Positions 37,101-44,837 of a DNA stretch of 64,000 nucleotides are shown one piece after another (the stretch's first letter is position 1; every line of letters starts with the position of its first letter). The stretch comes from Duncaniella muricolitica (GTDB lineage Bacteria; Bacteroidota; Bacteroidia; Bacteroidales; Muribaculaceae). The DNA lies in the NCBI GenBank assembly GCA_025808375.1, contig CP061009.1, forward strand, positions 496,001 through 560,000. Direction: 5' to 3'. Position numbers and translations under genes: made by a program. The notes below the pieces were generated by a model. It made no database searches. It was not told where the DNA came from and worked only from the letters and a program-made list of their open reading frames with translations.

Positions 37101-37480
37101 TTCTGGTAGCCTGTCACCACTACGTCGCTCAGCACTTCCGACGCGCGGTCGAGCTGGAGGTCATAGTTGTCAAGGCCGGGCACGAGCTCTATCGTGCGGG
37201 GATTATAGCCCACATAACGAATTTCGAGCTGTTTCACTGCGTCGGGAATGGTTATGGAGAATTTTCCGTCGAGGTCAGTCACCACTCCGAGGGTCTTGAG
37301 CGGGCTGTTGGCTTCCTTGAGCTGTGACTGCGATACGGTCACCGAGGCACCTATCAGCGGCTCGGAGTCTTCCGACGAAACTACCACACCTGTCACCACC
37401 CTGTCGGCCGCAAGCATGTGGGGAGCGGCGAGGAGAGTGACTATCAGGATGGTAAGACTGGTTATAAAATGCTTTGCCAT
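34190..37480 (-). CDS. SusC/RagA-type TonB-dependent transporter
   Basis: The 1096-residue product has a signal peptide (1-24), a CarboxypepD_reg-like domain (about 27-112), the plug starting SDVVVTGYQNIEKRKLTAS with SSGSPGAPMKIRIRG and DAAATAIYGTRAANGVIVVTT, and a beta-barrel ending in TYTFSLNLKF. It lacks an STN domain, unlike the receptor at 676-4233, so it should not signal to a FecR protein. It is flanked by a metalloprotease gene upstream and susD downstream on the same strand. Confidence 0.94.
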   Translation of the reverse strand: MAKHFITSLTILIVTLLAAPHMLAADRVVTGVVVSSEDSEPLIGASVTVSQSQLKEANSPLKTLGVVTDLDGKFSITIPDAVKQLEIRYVGYNPRTIELVPGLDNYDLQLDRASEVLSDVVVTGYQNIEKRKLTASITKVELDDSKLGSIMTVDQALAGQVAGLSAIQSSGSPGAPMKIRIRGTASLNGTQDPLWVIDGIPVNGTEVPTLEELNDIDNLYQSSIAGLNPADIESITVLKDAAATAIYGTRAANGVIVVTTKKGRSGAPEINFSTRLTYSPRPDIDRLNLLSSNEKVDLELSLLNSDYTYRENKGAVARILANAGMTDVYKTGGWGALPASVQSQINALRAINTDWNDILFRDTFNQEYNLSLSGGNDRATYYTSLGYQEENGNVTGVDMNRLSLTLKTNYNVTRHFKVGASVFVNHRKNNSYITDNDGFTNPVYYSRRANPYQEPYDADGNYIYDTDIQGREDSDLKFNIFEERANTKRVQETTGVTALLDASLRFNDWLRAYTQVGFQLDSSDTESYASAETYAMRKEFYRTSIRGNDGVSASFLPYGGRHIQNKSTNKQLTWKGQLEYSNKFTDSHDLEVMLGTELRKTWYDYFSSTAYGYDPKTLTNKPVMFPNEDWARQFPLHSESVSENAYASFFATGSYTLMNRYTLGASVRFDGSDLYGVAKKYRFLPLYSFSGLWRASDEPWLRESTVINNLAFRASYGIQGNIDKNTSSFVMGNYNNASILPGVTEDVIVLGSAPNRRLRWEKTYTTNAGFDISVIDNAISLTADYYHRKGDDLIALKMLPLETGFMSYMVNWASMRNQGFEVGLATRNIATRNFRWTTNFNLAYNENTVLQETVPSNQTTPSREGYPVNAIFAYKTAGLDENGNVLYLAKDGSKQTAQEFFKLNAAGASTLSAEEQRDLYTYIGSGDPLWTGGFINNFSYRDFDLTVNFAFNLGMYTRIQPSYSNTYFDRGMNTNRDILDRWTSSNPTGSLPALMPEDTTSPVYSYYAQYGNAYSMLDTWVKKSDYFRLQSLRLAYNIPPSVLKPLRMSILTVAFEARNLWVFGSNYKNFLDPETMGNPFAQPIPKTYTFSLNLKF

Positions 37481-37543
37481 TCAGAATTTGATCGATTATA
37501 GTTACTACATTCTTGTGTGTTTATTCATTGCTTGGACTCCGGC

Positions 37544-40207
37544 TCACTCCAGCGGCAGACCGAGAGCTGTGTTGATGCGCATCAGCATGTCGGCATAGTG
37601 ATAGCGGGTGGTCTTATCGGCCGTTCCGGCGCGGCTCTTGAGGAGCGAACGCACTCTCATGAGCTCTCCGCGCTTGATGGAGATGGCGTCCGACACGCGG
37701 TTGGCCTGGGTGGAGCTGAAGTTAAGTTTGCGGCCGGCGCATGTCTGCTCGCCGAGCGCGTGGTTGTGACCGCAGAGGTCGGGGGTCTTTACATTGATGG
37801 CCTGGAGGTCTGACTCCATGGCCCGCAGTGCCACGCCGTCCTTCACACCCTGCTTCTCACAGGCGGCGATAATGAGGGCGTCGATATAATTTTTCTGCAG
37901 CGAACGCTCGCGCACACCAGGTGTGCGGCCCTGGATGGTCGACTTGAATATGCCGTTGTGGAGCATGTCGGTCATCTCTACGGCCGTAAAAGCGTCGCGT
38001 CCGTTGCGGGCTTCGTTCTCGAGCATGCGCACGAGTCGGTCGTTGTGTAGCAGATCCCACAGCAGATAGCTCTGATAATTGGTGAGCATGAAGGAGGGAG
38101 CCTGTTCGATGCGGCCTATCGGGGTGTTCTGTACGAGATAGGTGTAGTCGGAAATCTCGTTGTTGAAGAGCCAGTCGGTGTCGGTGAAAGCCTCGTCAAT
38201 GAGAAATTTCACCGCGTCGCGCTGACGCTCTTTCTCGACAAACGTGTAGGCCTTCTTGCCGTTGTCGATAGTGGCGTTGTCGATATATATGCCGCCTACA
38301 TTCGCAAGGGCGTGATACATGAATCTGTTCCACTGTCCGAGCACCGAGCTGTAGAGGTTGGAAGCCTCGTCATAGTTCTGTCCGGGCTCGCCTGTGGTGG
38401 TCCACTTGATGATGTTGGGTACCACACGGCGCAGATTGGCCAGACCATAGCGCGATGCCTTGATATTGTTGTCGCCGAGGTCTTCGCTCAGGGCGCGGGG
38501 GTCGACGGCCTCGCGCGAGTCCTGTGCCTCGCTGTAGCGGTAGAGGGGATTGTCGGCATAGCACGAGAGCAACTGCTCGAGATGCTTGTGCTCGGCCTCG
38601 GGGTCGCGCTCGGGATACCAGCGGTAGCCATACTCGATGGCAAACATGTCATACGGGCCGAGGTTGGGTGTGAGCATCTTGACACCGTCGCCAGGCTGGG
38701 CCACGAAATTAAAGCGCGCATAGTCCATGATTGATGCGGCCGTGCCGCCTATCATTGTGGTGAAATGCTCGGAGCGGAGCGAGTCGACGGGGATGGATGC
38801 CGATGCTATCATGTTGTGACGCAGACCAAGCGAATGGCCCACTTCGTGACAGGCCACAAAGCGCATGGCGTCGCCCATCACTTCGTCGGGGAGCTTGGGG
38901 GTACGCACTCGCGGATCGACGGCTCCGGTCTGGACCACAATCCAGTCGCGGAGTATGTCGAGCACGTTGTGCCACCATATGATGTCGGCCTCGATAATCT
39001 CGCCCGAACGGGGGTCGGTAATCGAGGGGCCCATGGCGTTTGACATCTTTGAGGCCACATAGGTCAGAGTGGAGTAGTTGATGTCGTTTTCGTCGGCCTC
39101 CTCCCCTTCGGGAAGTTCGCGCACCTGGATTGCGTTTTTGAATCCTGCCATCTCAAAGGCTTTCTGCCAGTCGAGTATGCCGGTCTTGATATACGGTACC
39201 CATTGGGCGGGGGTGGATTTGTCAATATAGAATACGATTGGTTTCACCGGCTCCACGAGACGTCCGGCCATATAGTCGGCCACATCCTCGGGGCGGGGTT
39301 CGAGACGCCAACGGGTGATGAGGTTTTGACGCGCCACACGCTGCTGGTCGTCCGAGTAGCGGAGATTTGACTCGGTGAAATAGCCCACACGCGATGAGCT
39401 GTAGCGTCCGGGCATCGGTGTCTCGGGCAGGAGCACTATGCTTGAGCCTATCTCTACGGTCACATTGACCTTGCCGCCCGGCTCAGACACGCTGGTGGTG
39501 AGCTCGGAGACGGCATAGACGTTATTGTCAAACGCCTTGATGCTCACAATCCTCGAGAGGTCTTTTACAGCGGGGGTGCCGATGTTGATGTCGTTGAACA
39601 CGTCGCCAAACGTGCTTTTCGAGCCGTTATACAGGTCATTTACCTTTATCACCACGGCGGTCGAGTCAGGATTCTGGGCCTCGATGGGAAACGAGGCTAT
39701 GAGCGGGTCGATGTAGTTGTTGTCGACGCTGCGTGCTATGGCATCCTTGTCTTTGACGGTAGGACGCACACGGGCTTCGCGCACGAGCACACGCTTGTCA
39801 TTCTTGTCGAGTTCGAAGCGCACCATGACATTCGATGTGTTGATGCCGCGGTTGACGCCGGCCTCGTTGAGCTCGCGTGGCACACGCACCAGTTTGTTGA
39901 CTATGAGCATGTCGCGTCCCATAAGGTCGCGGGGTATCTCGAAATAATAGTCGTCGCCGTTATGGATTACTCCAAACATGCCTCGGCTCACGGTGGCCGT
40001 GTCGGTGAGGATTTTTTCGTAAGAGTTTTTTGCAGATGCCGACGACTCTGTTCCCTCACCGTCTTTCATTGATGATTTCTTTTTCTTCTTTCCGAAGAAG
40101 AGGAAGCTCTTTTCGTTGTCAGAAACGGTCGAGCCAATAGCGTCGGCGTGAAATGAACCAATCACTCCAGCCAATGCGACCGATAATACAATCTTATTAA
40201 ATTTCAT
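37544..40207 (-). CDS. Secreted zinc-dependent metalloprotease (DUF5117/DUF5118 type)
   Basis: The start at 40207 (MKFNKIVLSVALAGVIG) gives a normal signal peptide; a codon 15 bases earlier is possible. The 887-residue product carries the metzincin-type motif HEVGHSLGLRH at 454-464, with a downstream ASIMDY turn (Met-turn candidate). The family is common in Bacteroidales. It is the first gene of the minus-strand cluster with SusC, SusD and the T9SS-like protein, which would fit uptake of protein- or glycoprotein-derived material. That link is inferred from position. Confidence 0.88.
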   Translation of the reverse strand: MKFNKIVLSVALAGVIGSFHADAIGSTVSDNEKSFLFFGKKKKKSSMKDGEGTESSASAKNSYEKILTDTATVSRGMFGVIHNGDDYYFEIPRDLMGRDMLIVNKLVRVPRELNEAGVNRGINTSNVMVRFELDKNDKRVLVREARVRPTVKDKDAIARSVDNNYIDPLIASFPIEAQNPDSTAVVIKVNDLYNGSKSTFGDVFNDINIGTPAVKDLSRIVSIKAFDNNVYAVSELTTSVSEPGGKVNVTVEIGSSIVLLPETPMPGRYSSSRVGYFTESNLRYSDDQQRVARQNLITRWRLEPRPEDVADYMAGRLVEPVKPIVFYIDKSTPAQWVPYIKTGILDWQKAFEMAGFKNAIQVRELPEGEEADENDINYSTLTYVASKMSNAMGPSITDPRSGEIIEADIIWWHNVLDILRDWIVVQTGAVDPRVRTPKLPDEVMGDAMRFVACHEVGHSLGLRHNMIASASIPVDSLRSEHFTTMIGGTAASIMDYARFNFVAQPGDGVKMLTPNLGPYDMFAIEYGYRWYPERDPEAEHKHLEQLLSCYADNPLYRYSEAQDSREAVDPRALSEDLGDNNIKASRYGLANLRRVVPNIIKWTTTGEPGQNYDEASNLYSSVLGQWNRFMYHALANVGGIYIDNATIDNGKKAYTFVEKERQRDAVKFLIDEAFTDTDWLFNNEISDYTYLVQNTPIGRIEQAPSFMLTNYQSYLLWDLLHNDRLVRMLENEARNGRDAFTAVEMTDMLHNGIFKSTIQGRTPGVRERSLQKNYIDALIIAACEKQGVKDGVALRAMESDLQAINVKTPDLCGHNHALGEQTCAGRKLNFSSTQANRVSDAISIKRGELMRVRSLLKSRAGTADKTTRYHYADMLMRINTALGLPLE

Positions 40208-40284
40208 AATTACTGTGCTCAAAAATATCAGTTACTGTGCTTCAATTATCGTATTCATCTCCACATTGCGTCACCCTCGTGGCG

Positions 40285-40317
40285 CAAAGTTTACAAAATT
40301 AGCTATTTATTCGCAAA
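40285..40317 (-). promoter_or_regulatory. Possible promoter of the metalloprotease operon
   Basis: Two overlapping candidates exist on the minus strand: TTTG (40314-40317) 21 bases before AAACTTTG (40285-40292), and TAATTTTG (40294-40301) without a good -33 element. The rest of 40325-40489 shows no gene. Confidence 0.4.
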
Positions 40318-40489
40318 ATTCCGTCACATCGACAGGTAAACTTTCTCATAGTTAAGCATTTTTAAACTTTTGTGGCCATTTTGACAAAACAGGTTAACTC
40401 CTTGCGCAAATCCGTCACATAATTCCCACGGATAAAAGCGTGTGAGCCCCGATACTCCCATTAATCCTGTCTCAACTCGACATAAACGA

Positions 40490-40574
40490 TAAAAAGGAAC
40501 TGCTTCACGCAGCTCCTTTTCATGAGTTTCCAATAGGTACAATTTCTAAGGTAAAAAAGATTGTTTTAGGTTCG
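40490..40574 (-). ncRNA. Candidate small RNA or leader of about 85 nucleotides
   Basis: A minus-strand promoter (TTTC at 40608-40611, 20 bases, TACTTTTG at 40580-40587) is followed by a terminator hairpin, AAAAGGAGCTGC/GCAGTTCCTTTTT with one mismatch (40491-40520). The product could be a free small RNA or an attenuated leader for the metalloprotease operon 280 bases further on. The 72-codon reading frame over the hairpin is not convincing. Confidence 0.45.
40491..40520 (-). terminator. Terminator-like hairpin of the candidate small RNA
   Basis: A 12-base stem with one mismatch and a five-base loop, followed by a T-run on the minus strand (TTCCTTTTTATCG). Confidence 0.65.
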
Positions 40575-40579
40575 TGATG

Positions 40580-40611
40580 CAAAAGTAGGGCTATTTGCGT
40601 GAGCAGTGAAA
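40580..40611 (-). promoter_or_regulatory. Predicted promoter of the candidate small RNA
   Basis: TTTC, 20 bases, TACTTTTG on the minus strand; the first element differs from TTTG by one base. The stretch 40612-40760 is AT-rich with no other signal seen. Confidence 0.55.
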
Positions 40612-40760
40612 TATTTTTATATGTTATCCAACATATTTTCACCTTCCCGGATTTTTCGATGTCGCGAAAATCTAGCCCAACTTGTTGTATTACAATTTAG
40701 TGTATTGTTGATATTTGGATTTCTCATCCCGTTAAAATACGTTAAAATGGTAATTTCGTA

Positions 40761-41501
40761 TCAATTTTTTATCGTAAAAGTATCAATTTTGAGACTCTCT
40801 CCGTCCCATACGGCATAGGAAAATTTCGATATCCAATCGCCGAGAACGACCATTTTAGCACCGTCCGGCAGGGCTTTTTCCACGAGCACATGCAGGTGTC
40901 CGAAGACGAAATAATCGACCTTTTCGGCGGCTGCGGCATTGTAGTCGATTGCAAATCGTGTCAGGTTGTCACACACAGTGGCCGGGGGAAGATAGCCGCC
41001 CGACTTGCGGCTGTGTGACGACCATGCATGAGCGAAGCCAACGGTCCACCGGGGATGTATGGCGGCAAACATCCGCTGGGCTACGCGACATCTGAATAAC
41101 TTGCGCAACGCCCTGAATGACCACGGCAACCTACCGACGCCGTCGCCATGCTCAAGAAGAAAACGCCGGCCGTCAATCTCCGTGACCATCATGCCGTCGT
41201 GAACTTTCAGGCCTATTTCCTGCGGGAGATAATCAAAAATCCATATGTCGTGATTGCCCTTGAACCATATTATCTCCACGCCCTTGTCGGCAAGCCGTGC
41301 GAGCTCTCCGAAAAAGCGTGTAAACCCTCTTGGCACCACATCGCGATATTCCCACCAGTAGTCGAGTATGTCGCCAAGCAGAAATATTCTCCTGGCTGTC
41401 GGCTCGATAGAGCGCAGAAACTCCACCACCATGCGCTCGTGGGCACGATGGTCGGCTATATATCCGGCTCCGAGATGCAGGTCGCTGATGAAATAGGTCA
41501 T
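40761..41501 (-). CDS. lpxH: UDP-2,3-diacylglucosamine diphosphatase
   Basis: The start at 41501 (MTYFISDLHLG) is chosen because calcineurin-type phosphoesterases begin directly with the DxH motif; a longer frame upstream would run into the DUF59 gene. The 246-residue product has ISDLHLGAG, LLGDILDYWWEY, FKGNHDIW, LEHGDG and FGHLHV, the metal-binding set of the family. It removes UMP from UDP-diacylglucosamine to give lipid X in lipid A synthesis. It follows the DUF59 gene by 23 bases. Confidence 0.88.
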   Translation of the reverse strand: MTYFISDLHLGAGYIADHRAHERMVVEFLRSIEPTARRIFLLGDILDYWWEYRDVVPRGFTRFFGELARLADKGVEIIWFKGNHDIWIFDYLPQEIGLKVHDGMMVTEIDGRRFLLEHGDGVGRLPWSFRALRKLFRCRVAQRMFAAIHPRWTVGFAHAWSSHSRKSGGYLPPATVCDNLTRFAIDYNAAAAEKVDYFVFGHLHVLVEKALPDGAKMVVLGDWISKFSYAVWDGESLKIDTFTIKN

Positions 41502-41524
41502 TGGGGGGATATGACAGTCCGGGC

Positions 41525-41845
41525 TCAGAGAAATCCGAGGTCGAGTTTGGCCTCTTCGCTCATCATGTCCTTGGTCCATTCGGGCTCAAAGACGATGCGT
41601 ATGTCCACACTATTTATGCCGTCGATGCTTTCGAGTTTGATGCGGGCATCGTCTATGATAAAGTCGGCCGCGGGACAGTTGGGTGCGGTCAAAGTCATGT
41701 CGATATGCAGATTGCCGTCATCATCCAGGTCGATGCCATAGATAAGGCCGAGATTGTATATATCGACAGGTATCTCCGGGTCAAAGACGGTCTTGAGCAT
41801 CTTGACCACTTTCTCCTCAATCACAAGTTTCTCTTCTGAAGACAT
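41525..41845 (-). CDS. DUF59/MIP18-family iron-sulfur assembly protein
   Basis: The 106-residue product has VFDPEIPVDIYNLGLIYGID and MTLTAPNCPAADF, the conserved Cys-containing loop of the SufT/PaaD family. These proteins help mature Fe-S proteins. No other suf gene is nearby. The start codon is preceded within ten bases by the heptamer repeats at 41855-41882. Confidence 0.9.
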   Translation of the reverse strand: MSSEEKLVIEEKVVKMLKTVFDPEIPVDIYNLGLIYGIDLDDDGNLHIDMTLTAPNCPAADFIIDDARIKLESIDGINSVDIRIVFEPEWTKDMMSEEAKLDLGFL

Positions 41846-41854
41846 TTATTTTAA

Positions 41855-41882
41855 TTAGTAATTGGCAATTAGTAATCAGTAA
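41855..41882 (-). repeat. Heptamer repeats before the DUF59 gene
   Basis: Read on the minus strand, the four units are TTACTGA, TTACTAA, TTGCCAA and TTACTAA. They match the units before argD and argH and again lie next to a start codon. Confidence 0.85.
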
Positions 41883-41933
41883 TTTTTTTAGAGTCTGAAC
41901 TTTAAACTCTTATCTCTCAACTTTTAACTCTGA

Positions 41934-44726
41934 TTAATGCGCTTCGAGCCAGTTGGCTGCGACGCCGGCGGCCACTTCGAGAGGTACGGCTCCGGCATAT
42001 GCGCCCTCCATGCCCTCGAAAACTATGCGTTTGAGCTCGTCGAGTTCCTCAGGCACTACGTTGAATATCAATTCGTCGTGCACCTGCATAATCATACGCG
42101 AGCGGAATGAACGCCGTTGCATTTCGGTGTATATCCTCACCATCGCCACCTTTATGATGTCGGCTGCCGAACCCTGGATGGGGGCGTTGACCGCATTGCG
42201 CTCGGCATAGCCGCGCACCACGGCATTGCGTGAATTGATGTCGGGCAGATAGCGGCGGCGGCCCATGCGTGTGGTCACATATCCTCGCTCGCGGGCATCG
42301 GCCACGGCCTTGTCGAGATATTCGCGCACATGGGGATAGGTAGCGAAATATCCGTCAATGAGTTTTTTTGCGTCGGGACGCGCGATGCCGAGACGCTCCG
42401 AAAGCCCGAAGGCCGAAATGCCGTAAATGATGCCGAAATTGGCTGTCTTTGCATGGCGACGCTCGTCGTCGGTCACTTCCTCGAGAGGCTTCTTGTAGAC
42501 CTTGGAGGCTGTGATGCGGTGTATGTCGTCACCCGACAGGAATGCTTCGATCATATCCTTGTCATTGCTCAGGTCGGCTATGAGACGCAGCTCTATCTGT
42601 GAATAGTCGGCACTCATCATCAGGTCGCCGTTGTCGGGGATAAACGCGCGGCGTATCTCACGTCCGTCATCGGTGCGGATGGGGATGTTCTGCAGATTGG
42701 GATTGGTCGACGAGATGCGCCCTGTGGCTGTGACAGTCTGGTTGAACGATGTGTGTATCTTGCCGGTCTCGGGGTTGATTAGTGCCGGGAGGGCGTCGAG
42801 ATAGGTGGTTATGAGTTTGCGCAGACGTCTTATCTTGAGTATCAGTCCCACGAGCGGCACCTTGTGGGCATACTTCTCCAGCACCTGCTCTGTGGTTGAA
42901 TAAGAGCCCTTGGCCGTGCGTTTGGCCTTGGGGTCGATGGCCAGACGGTCAAACAGCACCATGCCCACCTGAGCGGGCGAGGCGATGTTGAAGGGGCCTC
43001 CGGCCATCTCGTAAGCCTCCAGCTCGAGCGCGCTGACCTGCTCCTTGAGTTTGGCGGAGAGGTCGGTGAGCACCGAGGGGTCGATTCTTACGCCGGTCCA
43101 CTCCATGTCAGCGAGCACGCGTATGAGCGGAAACTCCACCTCCTCGAGCAGACGTGTCATATCGCGCTCGGCCACTTCTGCCTGAAGGCGCGGCCGCAAC
43201 CGCAGGGCCAGGTCGGCTTCTTCGCAGTAACGGGTCACGGCAGCCTCCGGCTCGAGCGAACTCTTGGGGTGGCCCGGACGGCTGTCGGCCGGCACACCCT
43301 GAAGGGGCATGTCGAGATATTTGAGCGAGATGGTAGCCACATCGTGCTTCATCTCGGGGTCAATCACATAATGGGCTACAGATACGTCAAAATAGGGTAT
43401 ATCGAGCGATATGCCTTCGTGGCGCATCAGCAGCAGGGTGCGCTTCACGTCAAAGCTCACCATAAGCGGAGCCTTGCCGCTGAAAAGCGGCGACACGATA
43501 GCGCAGATTTCGGCACGGGCCGCAGTATCATCCTTGGGAAAGGGGATGAAATATCCGCCACACGGCTCCCATGACAATGCCAGACCCTCGAGGCGGGCCG
43601 TCATGGCCTCCTCGCCCGGAGCATAGGCGGCTATGCCGATCACCGGTTGGGCAGAAGCAAGTTTTATAATCTCGGCCGCGCGCGCCGGGGTCGATACCAT
43701 CTCGTAGTGACGCTCCTCGCAGACTTCTACAGCAGCCGGGGCGTCGGCCGGGGCGTCAAACAGTGACCCCATGCCCGAACCGTCATCGGCCGGAGCGGCC
43801 TGAGCCGGAGCGGTCTGTGAGGCCTTGGCCACAGCTTCGCCTGATGCTATCTGAGCCTTCAGACGTCCCATGAGCGACTTGAAATCCAGCTCACGAAAAA
43901 CTTCCATCAGACTGTCGGCGTCAATCAGGCGTCTCACGAGGTCATCGACCTCGATATCAATGGGCGCATCGGTGCATATTGTGGCGAGCCACTTCGACAT
44001 GCGTATCTGGTCGGCGTTCTCTATGACGCGACGCTGCAGGGCTCCTTTGAGTTTGTCGGTATTTTCGAGAAGATTCTCCACGCTGCCCCATTCGTCAATG
44101 AGTTTGCGGGCGGTCTTCTCGCCCACGCCGGGACAGCCGGGGATATTGTCGGAAGCATCCCCCTCGAGAGCCAGAAGGTCTATCACCTGGCGGGGCTCGG
44201 CTATGCCGTAACGCTCACACACCTTTGCGACATCTCTCACTTCAAACCCCTCGCCTTTGAGCGCGGGCCTATACATATATATATGTGGAGCCACGAGCTG
44301 ACCGTAATCCTTGTCGGGGGTCATCATGTAGGTGTCATAACCCTTTGCGGCCGCGCGTGTGGCCAGAGTGCCTATCACGTCGTCGGCTTCATAGCCGGGC
44401 ACCTCGATGACCGGGATGCGGTAGCCCTCGAGCACGCGCTTTATATAAGGTATGGCCAGAGTGATGTCCTCGGGCTGCTTGTCGCGCTGGGCTTTGTAGG
44501 CCTCAAACTGCTCGTGGCGGAATGTGCGCCCGTGGGGCGGGTCGAAGCATACAGCTATGTGAGATGGATTCTCCTTGCGCAGCAGATCGTCAAGGGTGTT
44601 GCAGAAGCCAAATATGGCCGACGTGTTGAATCCCGCAGTCGTAGCAAACCGCGGAGAGTGAATCAGCGCGTAGTAGGCGCGGTATATCAGGGCGTAGGCG
44701 TCCAGTAGAAATAATCGCTTTTCCAT
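41934..44726 (-). CDS. polA: DNA polymerase I with inactive proofreading domain
   Basis: The 930-residue product has the 5'-3' exonuclease domain (1-290; LLDAYALIYRAYYAL, DKDYGQLV, GDASDNIPGCPGVGEKTA), a degenerate 3'-5' exonuclease domain (about 340-515), and an intact polymerase domain (DYSQIELR, the O-helix RRHAKTANFGIIYGIS, QVHDELIF). In the exonuclease domain the acidic residues are replaced: IAAY at 365-368 in place of the FDTET motif, Arg429 for the motif II Asp, and Glu503 for the motif III Asp. It should repair gaps and remove primers without proofreading. Confidence 0.95.
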   Translation of the reverse strand: MEKRLFLLDAYALIYRAYYALIHSPRFATTAGFNTSAIFGFCNTLDDLLRKENPSHIAVCFDPPHGRTFRHEQFEAYKAQRDKQPEDITLAIPYIKRVLEGYRIPVIEVPGYEADDVIGTLATRAAAKGYDTYMMTPDKDYGQLVAPHIYMYRPALKGEGFEVRDVAKVCERYGIAEPRQVIDLLALEGDASDNIPGCPGVGEKTARKLIDEWGSVENLLENTDKLKGALQRRVIENADQIRMSKWLATICTDAPIDIEVDDLVRRLIDADSLMEVFRELDFKSLMGRLKAQIASGEAVAKASQTAPAQAAPADDGSGMGSLFDAPADAPAAVEVCEERHYEMVSTPARAAEIIKLASAQPVIGIAAYAPGEEAMTARLEGLALSWEPCGGYFIPFPKDDTAARAEICAIVSPLFSGKAPLMVSFDVKRTLLLMRHEGISLDIPYFDVSVAHYVIDPEMKHDVATISLKYLDMPLQGVPADSRPGHPKSSLEPEAAVTRYCEEADLALRLRPRLQAEVAERDMTRLLEEVEFPLIRVLADMEWTGVRIDPSVLTDLSAKLKEQVSALELEAYEMAGGPFNIASPAQVGMVLFDRLAIDPKAKRTAKGSYSTTEQVLEKYAHKVPLVGLILKIRRLRKLITTYLDALPALINPETGKIHTSFNQTVTATGRISSTNPNLQNIPIRTDDGREIRRAFIPDNGDLMMSADYSQIELRLIADLSNDKDMIEAFLSGDDIHRITASKVYKKPLEEVTDDERRHAKTANFGIIYGISAFGLSERLGIARPDAKKLIDGYFATYPHVREYLDKAVADARERGYVTTRMGRRRYLPDINSRNAVVRGYAERNAVNAPIQGSAADIIKVAMVRIYTEMQRRSFRSRMIMQVHDELIFNVVPEELDELKRIVFEGMEGAYAGAVPLEVAAGVAANWLEAH

Positions 44727-44795
44727 ATATCAGCACACCGGCCTGCACCTGTGCAAGCCGAAATTGCTGTAAAGTTAATGATTAAATTTCATAAA

Positions 44796-44828
44796 TTTGG
44801 ACTTTTTACAGAAGATTTTGTAAATTTG
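44796..44828 (+). promoter_or_regulatory. Predicted promoter of the polyprenyl synthetase gene
   Basis: TTTG (44796-44799), 21 bases, then TAAATTTG (44821-44828). The expected transcription start is only a few bases before the ATG at 44838. Confidence 0.7.
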
Positions 44829-44837
44829 CACTCCGTT

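Noticed and set aside
35570..37327. 585-codon plus-strand frame
   Set aside because: It is antisense to the SusC gene, whose family match is clear; such long shadows are common at this GC content.
40324..40542. 72-codon minus-strand frame starting TTG
   Set aside because: It begins inside the candidate small RNA and runs through its terminator hairpin, with no recognisable features.
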